Origin: Callorhinus ursinus | Lineage: Eukaryota; Chordata; Mammalia; Carnivora; Otariidae | Direction: 5' to 3' | Assembly: GCF_003265705.1 (NCBI RefSeq) | Contig: NW_020312902.1 | Location: 6,883,599 to 6,947,598, forward strand | Length of the DNA stretch: 64,000 bases | Shown: positions 36,525-47,713 of the stretch, piece by piece | Position numbering within the stretch: the stretch's first letter is position 1 | Layout of the letters: each line of letters starts with the position of its first letter | Notes under the pieces: generated by a model | The model's database searches: none | What the model was told of the DNA's origin: nothing | What the model saw: the letters and a program-made list of their open reading frames with translations, nothing else | Made by a program: the position numbers and the translations under genes

Positions 36525-36937
36525 TTTTTTTTTTAAAGATTTATTTACTAGGGGCGCCTGGGTGGCTCAGTCGGTTAAGTGACTGCCTTCGGCTCGGGTC
36601 ATGATCCCAGGGTCCTGGGATCAAGCCCTGCATCGGGCTCTTGCTCTGCAGGGAGCCTGCTTCTCCCTCTCCTCCCCGCTTGTACTCTCTCACTGTCTCT
36701 CCTTCTCTCTCTCTCAAATAAATAAAATCTTTAAAAAAAAAAAAAAGATTTATTTACTAATTCATTTGAGAGAGAGAAGGTGCATGGAGGGGGTTTGGGG
36801 AGGGACAGAGAGAATCTCAAGCAGACTCTCTGCTGAGCATGTAGCCCCACGCGGGGCTTGATCTCATGACCCCGAGATCATGACCTGAGCCGAAACCAAG
36901 AGTCGGATGCCCAACTGACTGCACCACCCAGTCACCC
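36525..36937 (-). mobile_element. Can-SINE, antisense, itself carrying a second SINE
   Basis: The T-run at 36,525 and the body at 36,744-36,937 (…CATGACCTGAGCCGAAACC…GACTGCACCACCCAG) form one SINE inserted in the L1. The flanking L1 text CTGCCCA is duplicated at 36,518 and 36,938. A plus-strand SINE splits it. Confidence 0.88.
36551..36743 (+). mobile_element. Can-SINE nested in another SINE
   Basis: The head is GGGGCGCCTGGGTGGCTCAG. A perfect 16-bp target duplication, AAAGATTTATTTACTA, lies at 36,535-36,550 and 36,744-36,759 and falls within the tail of the older SINE. Confidence 0.95.
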
Positions 36938-36971
36938 CTGCCCATTTTTTAATTGGATTATTTGGATTTTT

Positions 36972-38155
36972 GTTTTTTGTTTTTTTTTTTAAATATGTTT
37001 ATCTTTAATGATCCAAGATTCTGCAAGACACACTGATATACCCAGAACTGGGTGGAAATACAGCTTTCTCAGCCATACTGCCACCAATCTGGGGGAGGGA
37101 AGGGCCGGATCCTGGCTGGAGACCCTCCCCCCAGGTACAGTTGCAACCTCACAGGGAGTCTCAGTGCCCTATCTCCATGGAGACCAGCCCAGCACTGGGA
37201 TAGGGCTCTGGGGAGCCCCTAGGAGCATCTCTGAGAGGTATTTCCCATTAAAAACGACCACAGCTGCCCTCCCCCACCCAAAGCTACTGCCCAGCTTCCC
37301 CTCTTCCCCCTCTGCCAAGACAGAGGAAATGGAGTGACCACAGGAGGACAAAGTGACTGTACTTCCTATTGGGCAAGAAGAACGAAGGGAGGGGTTAGCA
37401 AGGTGGGTGCCATGGGCAAATGGAGGTGCCATGATTGCCAAAGGGCCAGGTGTGCCCCAACCCCAGAACTACCCTGTGTTGCCAGGGCGCCACTGCTCTG
37501 GGGCATAGAAAAAGGCAGGTCTTCAAGGCTGCTTCCTCCTCTAGAGCTGCCCAAGGTTCAGATCAAAAGGGGATGGGGCCCAGGAAGGCTCTACAACCCC
37601 AGGAGGCAGTGACACCCACTGCCAAGACACTACCTGTGTCATGATGCAGTGTCAGGGATGTGTAGCCCCCATGCCTCCCTTCCCGGCCTGCGGGACTGCC
37701 AGAGGTCCGGCCGAGAAGAACTCCAGGGAAGACCTGGACAGGGGTCAGGGCAGGAGACAAAATCTTCTCCAACTTGACAGCAAAACAGAGCAAGTTCAAA
37801 GAAACAAAACCTTGATTTGTACAGCAGCTGCCCCTGGCCTACACCCACTTAGGGTCGCCCCAATAAAAAGCTGGGCAGAGCAGGAGCATGGCCGCCCTCG
37901 GGGCAGTGCACGGAACTCAGAAAAGTGAGTCTACAGGATACAAGAGAGAAGGGCAGAGCCAAGGCCCTGCTGTTCCCTGACACGTCCTCCCCTGGCCGCA
38001 CGTTCCCTGGGCCCTGACCTCAAACCCACTGTAGGAGCAACATCCTTAGGCTGAGCCCTGGCAGGCAGGTCTCCGGGGAGGGAAGTTCAAAAGGTGTCCC
38101 GGAAGGAACGTGAGAGTCCTCTGAAGGCCCCTGCCTGAGTTCTTCAGGGAGAATG
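36972..38155 (-). pseudogene. Retrocopy-like insert of unknown mRNA (3' end), in L1 of GPAM intron 10
   Basis: A 1.2-kb GC-rich block interrupts the L1 exactly between ORF2-derived text on both sides. On the minus strand it ends with ATTAAA (37,004-37,009 on +), then about 14 bases, then an A-run (T-rich at 36,967-36,990). That is the signature of a reverse-transcribed polyadenylated RNA. No long intact open frame is recognised, so it may be mostly 3' UTR. The parent gene is not identified and I see no clear target duplication. Confidence 0.6.
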
Positions 38156-38920
38156 TTGAGTTGTGTAAGTTCTTTATATGTTTTAAATACTAACTCTTTA
38201 TCCTCTTTATTACATTGTCGTTTGCAAATATCTTCTCCCATGCAGTAGGTTGTCTTTTAGTTTTGTTGAATGTTTCCTTTGCTATGCAGAAACTTTATTT
38301 TCATGTAGTCTTAATAGTTTATTTTTGCTTTTATTTCCCTTGTCTCGAGACATATCTAGAAAAATGTTGCTATGGCCAGTGTCAGAGAAATTACTGCCTG
38401 TGTTCTCTTCAAGGGTTTTTATGGTTTCAGGTCTCATATTTAGGTCTTTCATCCATTTTGAGTGTATATTTGTGTATGGTGTAAGGAAGTGGTCCAGTTT
38501 AGTTCTTTTGCATGTAGCTGTCCAGTTTTCCCTTCACCATTTGTTGAAGAGACAGTCCTTTTCCCCGGGCATAGTCTTGCCTCCTTTGTTGAAGAGTAGT
38601 TGACCAAATAATTGTGGGTTTATTTCTGGACTTTTCTATTCTGTTCCATTGATCTATGTGTCTATTTTTGTGCCAATACCATAGTTCGCAGTCGTATTTT
38701 TGTGAATGGTGTAAACAATGTACTAAGTGAATTAGTGTTAAGTGTTCTGGTTTTCACTGACCAGACTGCCTCTCCCAATAAAAGGATTACATCTGTTAGC
38801 ATCTTTGCATGCTAAAGGTTTTATAACAGGTCTCAGTCAATGAATACTTATTTTTCTTTATTTAGTGTTGTTCTTTATACAAACCTCCAGTTTCCATAAA
38901 AAAAAAAAAAATAAATGGCA

Positions 38921-39123
38921 GGCGCCTGGGTGGCTCAGTTAGTTAAATGTCCAAGTCGGGTTTCGGCTCAGGTCATGATCTCAGGGTGGTGAGATTGAGC
39001 CCTGCATCAGGCTCTGCGCTTGGTGGGGAGTCTGCTGGAGATTCTCTGTCCCTCTGTACCGCCCCCTTCCCCACACATGCTCGCTTGCTCTCTCTCTCAG
39101 ATAAAGCTAAGAAGTAAATAAAT
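38921..39123 (+). mobile_element. Can-SINE upstream of exon 11
   Basis: The head is GGCGCCTGGGTGGCTCAGTT and the tail AAATAAATAAATAAAT. Target duplication AAATAAATGGCA lies at 38,909-38,920 and 39,124-39,135. Confidence 0.93.
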
Positions 39124-39204
39124 AAATAAATGGCATTTTTTGGATAACAGAATGCCTATTAGCTTTATTTCTTACCATGCTATTCTTTTAAAATTGGAAT
39201 TTAG

Positions 39205-39318
39205 GGAAAACCTAAGAAGAATGAGAGCCTTTGGAGTGTAGCTAGAGGAGTTATCAGAATGTTACGAAAAAACTATGGATGTGTCAGAGTGGATTTTGCA
39301 CAACCATTTTCCTTAAAG
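39205..39318 (+). CDS. GPAM: GPAM exon 11: codons 370-407
   Basis: The acceptor is GGAATTTAG and the donor GTGAGT at 39,319. It encodes GKPKKNESLWSVARGVIRML and continues to VRVDFAQPFSLK, the conserved stretch that closes the acyltransferase domain. Both borders are phase 0. A Can-SINE ends about 80 bp upstream. Confidence 0.97.
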
Positions 39319-40212
39319 GTGAGTATCTGTTGGAATGATGCAGTGTTAAAGCGTTGGTGTAGCTCCGTGTTGGAAGATGTGGGCTCTGGTCCTGCCTCTG
39401 CAGCCTCCTCTCCGTGTGACCTCGGTTTCTTCTCTTGGGAAATGAAGACTATGTCAAGAATGGCATTTCCTAAATTTTCCTACCAAAGTATGCCTGTTGA
39501 CAGAGGACAGTAAATATCTATCTTTGGGAGATGCCAGGGTCAACATTTATTGCTACTGTTTCTTTTTTAGTTCATGAGAATTCTGCTTGTTGCTTCATAG
39601 TATATATTGGTATTTTATATTTTAAAATTGCCTTTAGAGGAAATTTTGCAAAATCTACCCCTAAAATCTGGGTAAAATTGACAGTCTAGGATGATGTTCT
39701 CCTGAGTGGAATCCAGCCCGCACACATTTCACAGGGAGAGTGACATTCTTACGCAGAAGCCTGGCACTGATGGGTCCCGAGGTCCTGGCAGTTTTAAATT
39801 CCTAAGACTTTTGAATTGGTGGAGAAGAAGGATGAGTAAGGGAATCGGGAGCCCAGGGATAAGGGGCAGGGGTCCTCCTTTTCCTTTTGTTCCATTCTTA
39901 GTTTTACTTCAAAGAACCTAACTGCCAGGCTAGATGCTTTCTGGCCTTACATGCTTTCCACTTTGAGGAGCCTTGTCATTTCTTACCACTTTATCTTTTT
40001 CAAAACTGTTGCACAATTTCTCTATGTTGTTATGATTTGCTGTTGGATTGAGGTTCTTTTGAATATTATGTAACCCTCAGGTTGTCAGATTTCCTTTAAA
40101 AAGCATGGTTGTGTTGATCATTACTAATAATAATATTGGGAATGTCCGATATTTTGTGTCGATGTGAGAAAAGTTAAGTGTTTTCCTTTAACTTTTAAAT
40201 AATTCTGTTTAA

Positions 40213-40320
40213 GGGGTGCCTGGCAGCTCTTGATACTGGGATCGTGAGTTCAAACCCCACATTGGGCGTGGAGTCTACTTAAAAAAATTTTTAAAAATTA
40301 AAAAAGTTAAAAAATTAAAA
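40213..40320 (+). mobile_element. Internally deleted Can-SINE/tRNA-derived SINE
   Basis: GGGGTGCCTGGCAGCTC is followed directly by a B-box-like GAGTTCAAACCCCA and GGCGTGGAGTCTACTT with an A-rich tail, so most of the usual body is missing. Confidence 0.75.
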
Positions 40321-40577
40321 AAATACATAATTGTGCTTAAGCGTCATTGTCCCATCCTTTGTATCATCAGGCCTTAGATTTCACACTTGCCAAAATTCTA
40401 GGAGTTGTCCTGCAGTTCTGAAGGTAGTTTAGGCTATGGAAAGTACTTCTGCTCTGTAGCATGGCTCATTTTATAAAGTACTCCCTTTTTACTTTTTGAA
40501 GATTGAATTTTATTTTATATATATTTATGTAAGCAAGACAATGAGTTAATGACTGTGTTGTATTCCCCGCCCCCCAG

Positions 40578-40663
40578 GAATATTTAGAAAGCCAAAGTCA
40601 GAAACCTGTATCTGCTCCACTTTCTCTGGAGCAAGCATTGTTACCAGCTATACTTCCTTTAAG
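40578..40663 (+). CDS. GPAM: GPAM exon 12: codons 408-436 (part)
   Basis: The acceptor is CGCCCCCCAG and the donor GTAAGA at 40,664. It encodes EYLESQSQKPVSAPLSLEQA and LLPAILPL plus two bases of R436. This is a linker region after the catalytic domain. Confidence 0.96.
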
Positions 40664-41403
40664 GTAAGATTTGTGGAAACTTTTTGTACTATCTATACTA
40701 TCAAATATCTGTTATTTCTGGCATTGCACAGAAAAATAGGTTAAGTTTATGAAGAATGTGCACATTCTCATTGTCACTTCCTCCCTTTGGGTAACTTTTC
40801 TCTGGGTCTGATAAAGGATAGTGAAGTGACACATTTTCATACTAGTCTGGAGGTTTTTGATTATTTGCGTTATAACATCTTTTTGATTGTATGAATCAGG
40901 TAGGAGTTCTTATTTGATTTATGCTTTTGAATGTTGGAACTGGATTCCTTTTGGTAGTAGCTTAGGTTATGCATATTGTATGTAAGTGCAGTGTATAAAA
41001 GAGTTTTCCTACGTACATTTTCCAGACTTCAGGGTGAAGTGTAACTTAGAGAAATTAAATATTAAGCCCCTCCCCTAATGTGTGCAGGTGTCAAAATTTT
41101 AGAAATGTTTTAAAATGAGGTATCTTACTTTATGCAGTCTTTTTCAGCCAGTGGATTTTGGAGGTGGTGTACCAATAGATTATTTGGTCATAACTCAAAA
41201 TCTTTTGGTCAGGAGACTGTATTAAATATAATAAGGTATGTTATGGGGGAAAACGATGCATAGAAATGATCTATTTGTGGTTTAAATTTAGAATATGTAG
41301 AATTGAAAGTATTTAAGACATTTATACCTTAATTCTAGATAGTTTGCTTATAAGAGAGAGAAGAGTGTGGTTATAGAGTCTAATTAGAAAACAATCTTTT
41401 CAG

Positions 41404-41519
41404 ACCCAATGATGCTGCTGATGAAGGTGCAGACACATCCATTAATGAGTCCAGAAATGTAACAGATGAGTCCTTCCGAAGAAGACTGATTGCAAATCTG
41501 GCTGAGCACGTTCTCTTCA
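41404..41519 (+). CDS. GPAM: GPAM exon 13: codons 436 (part) to 475 (part)
   Basis: The acceptor is ATCTTTTCAG and the donor GTAAGT at 41,520. It encodes PNDAADEGADTSINESRNVT and then DESFRRRLIANLAEHVLF. It runs into the first membrane segment, which is split between this exon and exon 14. Confidence 0.96.
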
Positions 41520-41879
41520 GTAAGTACGATACCAAACCCTTTCATTCTGCAGTTCAGACTCAGCATGGTGCCGGGCACACTGCACTGGTTTTGGAATCTG
41601 CTGGAGTTAGGTTCTACTTCTGGTGCCATTACCTACTGCACAGGTGGTGATGGAAAGTTATTAGAAGGTGATGCCAGGGGGATTTGAAGTAATTAAGTAA
41701 AACATCAGACAGGGTGCCTGAGAATTAATAGGTGCTCATATGGTAGGTCTTATGCTTTTTAAAAAAACAGTACTGTCAAAATGATTTATTGTCTCTTTTG
41801 TTCATGAATTTCTTTGCACTAATTAGCGGGATGGCGTCTAGGTGTATAGTTGCATGTCCTTTTTCCTGCTGACACCATG

Positions 41880-42010
41880 ATTATTTTTATCCAGCAAATA
41901 TTGAGGGGCTCTTATGTATGTGTAAAGCTTTGTTTTAGCTGTGGGGAATACAAATTGAAGAATTAGCAGTTCTGCCTGAGCTTACGCTCGTCTGGGTGGC
42001 AGAGCTGTGC
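41880..42010 (-). mobile_element. L2 3' end fragment, intron 13
   Basis: CCAGCAAATATTGAGGGGCT, TGTGGGGAATACAAATTGAA and GCCTGAGCTTACG follow the inverse L2 order. Confidence 0.5.
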
Positions 42011-42724
42011 GCAAGTAATTCAAGTGGGAGTGAGCCAGAGCAGAGTGAGTTGTGTGCAGAATTAGCCTTCTCGAAGTCCCGAATGCCAACATGTGTCATG
42101 TTGTAGGATCCGCTTCAAAATCCTGTGGCAGTGATAGTGGCTAGCCCCTTGGTGCACAGCCCAGGGGGGGCTCTCCTTTCCATTCCCTGAGCCTCACTCC
42201 CAGGTAGGCCAGACTCTCAGCACTTGCTGGCGACACCGTCATGGGGACTTCTTCCCCTCCTCTCGCTCCTGCCGCTCCAGCTCCTAGTCCTGCTTCTCGG
42301 GAGGTCGGGGTATTCTTTTGTGCGCACATCTGTTTGCGTGTCTCTACCCAGACAACCAGGATGTGGCTGTCTAGTTGCTAAAAATATTTTTTTACGATTT
42401 TGTATTGCACTGTTTTCCATTTATAACACACATACTTATTTATGTTTTTAAAAAACTCTATAAATATTCTTTTTAATGGCTCTGAATATGGTACTTGGTA
42501 CTTTTTTCATTTTTTAAACACTGGAGACAGCACTGAGTGTGAGTGAAGTGTACATGAATTCATTATCATCTCAGAAAATTCACACACGGTGTGTTTATTT
42601 CAGATTCTTCCATAGATGTTCTCGTACTTGATATATATGATTATATTTTCTACGAATTCCGGGTATTGGGTTATGGACTACAGTAATTCTCAAATGTATT
42701 TTGTCCTCTCCCTCCATACCTCGG

Positions 42725-42905
42725 GCCTGGTCGTTTCCTCCTCAGCCCAGTGAATGAGGCAGCATTTTCATCTTACCAGTGAGGAAGCTGCTGCACGGGG
42801 GTTGAAGTAATTTCCCCCAGTTACGAAATTAGGCAGTGTAGGAATTAGATTTGAGCCCAGATTTTCTGACTTCAGATCGACTGCCCCTTCTCCCACTGCA
42901 CCCCT
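42725..42905 (-). mobile_element. MIR, intron 13
   Basis: TTACCAGTGAGGAAGCTGCT, GAAATTAGGCAGTGTAGG and GAGCCCAGATTTTCTGAC follow the inverse MIR order. Confidence 0.6.
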
Positions 42906-43349
42906 GTTCTAGGGTGACAGTGATTATGCCTGCAGAAGAGAGCAGTGAGGTGTATAGCCACCAGAGCCTGGAGCCAGGAGCACGTCCAGAAGCACGGAAG
43001 TGGGAGACCCTGTAGAGCTGCCAGAGCAGGCTTCTACTCTGGGTCTTCTACTGCCTTCCATGAAGATGTCTCTTGGCCATTCAGTAACTAAATTCCACTG
43101 GCCTGTTTGGAAAGTGGCGCTGTCTTAGGCTGAGTGCTGTTACACGATACCAATAATCTCTAGTGAGGACTGTTGGCCAGAACGTGGTACCGTGTTGTCC
43201 TTTCCCTTCGGTAAATTCTAGTTACAGGAAATGTGGTAGATGTAGAGGTATTTATAGTTGTAAATACTCCTGTTTAAGATGTAGGTACTTTCGGAGACTT
43301 TGAGCGGTATTGAAGAAAGGGAGCCTAAAGCTCTGTGTTTGCCTTCCAG

Positions 43350-43420
43350 CGGCTAGCAAGTCCTGTGCCATTATGTCCACGCACATCGTGGCCTGCCTGC
43401 TCCTCTACAGACACAGGCAG
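43350..43420 (+). CDS. GPAM: GPAM exon 14: codons 475 (part) to 498, first membrane segment
   Basis: The acceptor is TGCCTTCCAG and the donor GTACGT at 43,421. It encodes ASKSCAIMSTHIVACLLLYR followed by HRQ, most of the first transmembrane helix (about residues 472-493). The following intron contains the long alternating purine-pyrimidine tract near 43.9 kb and a Can-SINE. Confidence 0.97.
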
Positions 43421-43838
43421 GTACGTCTGCGGTGTCCCCTGCACTCGAGGGGAAGCGTGCGGATGCCTTGTCAGCTGTTCAGAGCTTGTTCGTGAATGGA
43501 CATGGCCCAGTCCTGGCTTGTGCTTCTGAGATAAGCAGTAAAATAAGCCAAGCACCTAGCTCACGTGCTCTGGGGCTTCCAGATCCAACGGAGGAAGACG
43601 TCTACGTGAAAAAGCTCCGAGACTGCATAACTTAGACGACAGTAGGACATTTGAGTACTATAGTTCACGTAAATAAGGCCTATTGCGTTGACGTGCCGTA
43701 AGTGTTCTGACAGCTGATGACAGCTATTTGACTTATGTTTAGGGCCACGTTCCCTTCATGCACTTGTCTAAGTGCTATGATGGAAAAGACCGCATTTGTG
43801 CCATTCACAGTCATGTTCTCAACACCAAACATAGTGCC

Positions 43839-44024
43839 TACGTGTGTGCGTGTGTACACACATGCACGTGCACACACACGTACACATGTATGTACACGTG
43901 CATATACAATACACATGCACGCATATACACATGCACGCATGCATCATACACGTACGCGCACACATGCATGTACACACACGTATGTACACACACATCCACA
44001 CACATGTATGTACACACATATGTA
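43839..44024. repeat. Alternating purine-pyrimidine tract (CA/TG, TA, CG mixed), intron 14
   Basis: About 185 bp alternate pyrimidine and purine with only about three breaks (near 43,909, 43,944 and 43,995). Cys/His-rich open frames on both strands here are by-products of the repeat. Confidence 0.93.
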
Positions 44025-44080
44025 AGCACCAACTAAGTAGTTGTCAGATGAATATTTAAATATTTAAAATGAGGGAAATT

Positions 44081-44268
44081 GGGGCGCCAACTAGGTGACT
44101 CAGTCGGTTAAGCGTCTGCCTTTGGTTCAGGTCATGATCACAGGGGTCCTGGGATTGAGCCCCGCATCGGGCTCCCAGCTCAGCGGGGAGTCAGCTTCTC
44201 CCTCTCCCTGCTTGTGCTCTCTAGCTCTCTCTCTCAAATAAATAAGTAAAATTGTTAAAAAAAAATAA
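44081..44268 (+). mobile_element. Can-SINE, intron 14
   Basis: The head is altered (GGGGCGCCAACTAGGTGACTC), followed by a standard body and the tail AAATAAATAAGTAAAATT. Confidence 0.92.
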
Positions 44269-44584
44269 AAGGGGAGTTACTGCTTAAAACGTAAGCAGTG
44301 CTTGCTTTTAGATGGCTTCTTCTGCCCTTTGTGATCTTACATGCTCCTGTCATGTGTTGTGACCAGAGCATTCTCTCTGGATGTGAATATCTTGACCTTC
44401 AGGAGGACCAGCTTTTTCACCAGTTTTCTGACATCCCGTGTCCTAATATTCTGGCCCTTTCTCTCTGTGCCAACAGCAGGCTGCAGGAAAGCCAAGGCAA
44501 GACCTAAAATCCTCAGAATGCCTCTTGGCTTTTTGGGAGGCAGGTTTTCCAGTGTTGCGAGATCATTTCTGTCTGTTTCTCCAG

Positions 44585-44849
44585 GGCATTGATCTCTCCA
44601 CATTGGTGGAGGACTTCTTTGTGATGAAGGAGGAAGTCCTGGCTCGTGATTTCGACCTGGGCTTCTCAGGAAACTCTGAAGATGTAGTCATGCATGCCAT
44701 ACAGCTGCTGGGAAATTGTGTCACGATCACCCACACCAGCAGGAACGATGAGTTTTTTATTACCCCCAGCACAACTGTCCCGTCAGTCTTTGAACTCAAC
44801 TTCTACAGCAATGGCGTGCTCCATGTCTTCATCATGGAGGCCATCATAG
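44585..44849 (+). CDS. GPAM: GPAM exon 15: codons 499-587 (part), loop between membrane segments
   Basis: The acceptor is TTTCTCCAG and the donor GTACGG at 44,850. This is the longest purely coding exon (265 nt). It encodes GIDLSTLVEDFFVMKEEVLA and continues to SNGVLHVFIMEAII, the loop between membrane segments plus the start of the second (about 576-592). Confidence 0.97.
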
Positions 44850-45383
44850 GTACGGCCTGCCCGGAAGTAGCTTCGTGGGAGGGAAAAGAGCCTAAAGCAC
44901 ATGGTGGTGTCTGTTGATTTAGATCGTAGCCCCTTGTTGGAGGGGATGTGTTGCTATATCACTATAGCTTATTTTTTACATTTATTAATCAATGAGTAGT
45001 TACTGAATTACCGTTTGCGTAGTATTACGCTTATTACCGAGGAGGAGAGGGAAGGTGTTCGGCTCTCAGGAGCTGGAAGTCTGCGTGAGACAAGAAAGTG
45101 CACATGGCAGTAAGGTGAGCGTAGGGTGTGAAGAGGGAGCAGAGGAGAAGGAGAGCAGGAGGGACCGAAGCCCCTGAGGGAAGGGGTTAGATGGAGTTGG
45201 GATCACATGGCATCATGAGGAGTGAATCCTGAAGGGATTTAGTTACGTTTTTCTCCAGTGAATGCAGGTAATTCTTTCTGATGTGTTCACAATCTATTAA
45301 GGTAATCCAAGTTTTCTGAGCCAGTTCAAGTTTTTCTTGGAGCTCTAAGGTGGCCGGCCTCAGTGATGCTTTTCTCTCCTTAG

Positions 45384-45526
45384 CCTGCAGCCTTTACGCA
45401 GTTCTGAACAAGAGGGGCTCGGGAGGGCCTGCGGGGCCGTCCCCCAGCCTGATCAGCCAGGAGCAGCTGGTGCGGAAGGCCTCCAGCCTCTGCTACCTGC
45501 TCTCTAACGAAGGCACCGTATCGCTC
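45384..45526 (+). CDS. GPAM: GPAM exon 16: codons 587 (part) to 634
   Basis: The acceptor is CTCTCCTTAG and the donor GTAAGT at 45,527. It encodes CSLYAVLNKR, then the glycine/proline-rich GSGGPAGPSPS, then LISQEQLVRKASSLCYLLSN and EGTVSL. The glycine/proline stretch is the least conserved part of the C-terminal region, to judge from my memory of the human protein. Confidence 0.97.
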
Positions 45527-46593
45527 GTAAGTGGACTCTTCAGTGCCGCCTCTTGTCTTTTCTAGAGAATTTTTATGAAAACATAAGCCACCTTTGTTTT
45601 TCTCTCAGGGAATGTTTGGTCTGTTACTGAAGCTTTACATAATACTCCTGAGTCTCAGTGACTCTCAGGCCAATATGTTGTTTGCTAACTTTGTTTGCTG
45701 TTGGGATCACTGCTCCAGTGAACCCCTGATGTAGTTATGAGGTGTGATAGGACAGATTGCTCAACATGCTCCATGAGTCAGAGCCAAAGTTACTGAGCTC
45801 TTATTGTACATACGTCACTGGGTCAGAGGCTTGTAAATAATTAACATGCCCAGAACGTAAGAGCCAAAACCAGTCTTAAAAATCATCTCTTCAACCCCTG
45901 TCATTTTACTAATGGGAAAACTAAGGCCCAGCAGGGCTGATGAGCATTTATTTTATATTCTAGCACTTTTAGACATTCATAATTAGGCATAGGTATTCAG
46001 CAATAGATTTTTTCCCTCAAAATCATCAACAAATAGTATCCCTATTCTATTTAAAGTCTAATACTCTCACTCATTTGAATGTGTCTTGGGACATTTGTGC
46101 CTGCTTGTATTGTGAGTGCGGCCCTCCACCGCGTTCTTTGCATATGGTATATTGTCACCCTGTTGGGGAATCTGTTTTGCGTGAACCCTGGGGGGCAGGG
46201 CAGGATGGGATGGGGTGGATAGAGCTCCCAAGATTGACTGTGTCCTTTTCCTGGGTCATTTTTGAGTTACTTGAATATTTGTCTCCTCCTCCACCACCTC
46301 TCTGTACAGCGTTTACCATAAGGTGCATTTGCAGGGAAATTGTCTTGTGATGGACAAGAAATCGGTGGTAGGGGCCTGACGAGCAGCCCTTCTGAGGCCG
46401 GCTCCACCCACTCACTGGGTGCTCTGCCAGACCCAGAACGAGGGCTTTTCTTGGGCATTGCCCTTGACCATGCATTTATCAAGAGGGTGGGCGTTGGGAA
46501 TCTTAGGACTTGCCCAGTAGAACGAAGTAGTTGATACGGAAGCATTTGGCGGTTACTTTGTACAGTGTTTTATGTCTATAAAAAGGTCAGTGA

Positions 46594-46704
46594 TGGGGCG
46601 TCCGGGTGGCTCAGTCGGTTAAGCGTCTGCCTTCGACTCAGGTCATGATCCCAGGGTCCTGGGATTGAGCCCCATGTTGGGCTCCCTGCTCAGCAGGGAG
46701 CCTG

Positions 46705-46746
<42 letters not shown>

Positions 46747-46811
46747 CCTCCCTGCCCCCACTTGTGCTTTTTTTTTCCTCTCTCAAATAAATAAAATCGT
46801 TTAAAAAAAAA
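46594..46811 (+). mobile_element. Can-SINE with expanded (TC)n
   Basis: The head is GGGGCGTCCGGGTGGCTCAG. A pure (TC)n run at about 46,708-46,743 lengthens the body. Flanks AAAAGGTCAGTGA and AAAAGTTCAGTGA are near-identical. Confidence 0.94.
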
Positions 46812-46854
46812 AAAAGTTCAGTGACATTTATATTTAAATGCCTTTTCTTTTCAG

Positions 46855-46932
46855 CCTTGCCAGACGTTTTACCAGATTTGCCATGAAACAGTAGGAAGGT
46901 TTATCCAGTATGGCATTCTCGTAGTGGCAGAG
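46855..46932 (+). CDS. GPAM: GPAM exon 17: codons 635-660
   Basis: The acceptor is TCTTTTCAG and the donor GTAAGA at 46,933. It encodes PCQTFYQICHETVGRFIQYG and ILVVAE in phase 0. A Can-SINE with an expanded (TC)n lies just upstream, its 3' target duplication ending about 30 bp before the acceptor. Confidence 0.97.
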
Positions 46933-47572
46933 GTAAGAGGAATGGCTCTCCTTCATTTGCCTTTATTTAGTTTGCTCTTCCTTGTCTTTTCTACCAGTTA
47001 TTTTACTCAGTGTTACAACTGATTATTTTAGACAATAATTACACTTGAAATGTAGTCAAGTCCACATGAAGAGAAAAGAAAAGTAAGAACAGGGAGAGTA
47101 AAACACCTTTTGGGATTGTTTTTAATATTTTGGTTTCTTTTGTGTAACTGGTGTTGTCTAGAACATATCTTGACTCCGTGATACCTGAAAGTTTTCATTC
47201 CAAGAGGAGATGTTTCACATATGCGCATGCTTGTAGCTTGCACACACACATTTTTCTCTTTTGAGATTTTAATTTTTGTCGATTTAGTGTAGCGGGTATG
47301 GCTTGGGGAAGTAGAAATTAGGTTAGAGGAGGTGAGGGTATCTTTATTTGCTCTGTCTGGTAGCTTCCCCCCACTACCTCTTCCTTTCTTTCTTTCCCTC
47401 CCCACCGTCTGCCGAGTGACTCTGAGTTTGGAACCGGAGGTGGGTTGACACTGAATGGCTAACAGAGAGGAGTAGGGAGGCAGGGAGAGGGGCTGCTGGC
47501 CTGACGTCCAGGCACGCAGATGTCCGTGTGCCCATGCCTGTTTATTTCCTGTTCGCCATCTCTTTGGCATAG

Positions 47573-47713
47573 CAAGATGACCAGGAAGATATTAGTCCTG
47601 GTCTTGCTGAGCAGCAGTGGGATAAGAAGCTTCCTGAGCCTTTGTCTTGGAGAAGTGATGAAGAAGATGAAGACAGTGATTTTGGTGAGGAGCAGCGAGA
47701 TTGCTACCTGAAG
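47573..47713 (+). CDS. GPAM: GPAM exon 18: codons 661-707, acidic segment
   Basis: The acceptor is TTTGGCATAG and the donor GTACTT at 47,714. It encodes QDDQEDISPGLAEQQWDKKL and PEPLSWRSDEEDEDSDFGEE followed by QRDCYLK. The acidic run with serines resembles a casein-kinase-type phosphorylation region, which is inference. Both borders are phase 0. Confidence 0.97.

Larger units (their letters stand above)
36095..38690 (-). mobile_element. Carnivore L1 ORF2 3' region, antisense, interrupted
   Basis: L1 ORF2 text in reverse complement covers 36,095-36,524, 36,951-36,971 and 38,156-38,690, in correct order. On the minus strand it reads as decayed reverse-transcriptase C-terminal sequence (for example [17 protein letters not shown]), with frame breaks. 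Both ends are truncated and no A-tail is seen. It is interrupted by nested SINEs and by a GC-rich insert. Confidence 0.88.

Noticed and set aside
43680..44059. Cys/His/Thr-rich small proteins on both strands
   Set aside because: They are direct translations of the alternating CA/TG tract.
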